DNA of 59,863 nt from Clostridia bacterium (GTDB taxonomy: Bacteria; Bacillota; Clostridia; Christensenellales; CAG-138): NCBI GenBank assembly GCA_017388175.1, contig JAFOTD010000089.1:1-59863 (forward strand), read 5' to 3'. The notes below the pieces were generated by a model. That model was not told the origin of the DNA. It saw only the letters and a list, made by a program, of their open reading frames with translations, and made no database searches. Positions 59,814 to 59,863 of this stretch are shown in pieces. Numbering within the stretch: position 1 is the first letter of the stretch; each line of letters starts with the position of its first letter. The position numbers and the translations under genes were made by a program.

Positions 59814-59863
59814 GATTCGATCCGCTTTAAAAATTCTTCTTCGCTGAGCATGGGAATGCCGAG
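59810..59863 (-). CDS. C-terminal end of a gene, probably NAD-dependent DNA ligase
   Basis: The window ends inside this gene; only 17 codons and the stop are present, reading LGIPMLSEEEFLKRIES. This resembles the last residues of the BRCT domain of LigA (typically ...LGIPIISEEEFL). Such a short tail could also end another BRCT protein. The stop overlaps the next start by four bases. Confidence 0.55.
   Translation of the reverse strand, partial: LGIPMLSEEEFLKRIES

Overview
The window looks like chromosomal DNA of an anaerobic Bacillota, most likely class Clostridia, with a base composition somewhat above 50% GC by eye. The basis is a set of gene blocks typical of that group: ruvCAB, dgt-dnaG-rpoD, and the chain yicC-remA-gmk-rpoZ-priA ... 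def-fmt-rsmB-rlmN-stp-prkC-rsgA-rpe. Strong Shine-Dalgarno sites precede most genes, and there is a multi-subunit [FeFe] hydrogenase. No rRNA, tRNA, CRISPR array, prophage or insertion sequence is visible. Genus and species cannot be read from the sequence.

Layout. 1-6400: tmRNA (ssrA) with a duplicated 3' end, smpB, secG, a LURP-one-related protein, a Cu/Zn superoxide dismutase, and a glycolytic operon with a fused phosphoglycerate kinase-triosephosphate isomerase followed by gpmI. 6400-10020: ruvC-ruvA-ruvB with a DivIVA-like coiled-coil gene and a metallo-beta-lactamase-fold hydrolase. 10200-16240: an accessory, envelope-flavoured stretch with a PI-PLC-like protein, a membrane-anchored EEP-family phosphodiesterase, two YwaF/TMEM164-like membrane proteins, a flavodoxin, a lipoprotein and an SH3-domain protein. 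16400-24680: one ten-gene hydrogenase operon. 24700-31270: Na/Pi transporter, then dgt-dnaG-rpoD. 31270-33750: GNAT, trpS and an SDR. 33750-41050: M18 aminopeptidase, phosphodiester glycosidase, GT2-GtrA, an LCP ligase and a C39-like protein. 41050-59863: translation, cell-wall kinase and replication-restart operons, interrupted by an XRE/toastrack regulator and a heterodimeric ABC exporter, ending in an AIR-synthase-like gene and the last codons of a probable ligA.

How genes work together. The hydrogenase operon encodes NuoE-like, HndB-like and NuoF-like electron carriers and a catalytic [FeFe] subunit. Nested between the NuoE-like gene and the HndB-like gene is a block of six genes: DRTGG, HATPase, a second [FeFe]-hydrogenase-like protein of sensory type, DRTGG, PHP phosphoesterase and HATPase. 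I read this as a redox or H2 sensing module co-expressed with the enzyme; its circuit is inferred, not seen.

The most unusual items are the sensory block inside the hydrogenase operon; the two YwaF-like proteins, which keep a Cys/His pair spaced as I recall for TMEM164-type acyltransferases and sit beside two phosphodiesterase genes; the pgk-tpiA fusion; the insertion of a heterodimeric ABC exporter and a toastrack regulator into the priA-def block, with overlapping divergent promoters; and the duplicated ssrA 3' end at the left edge.
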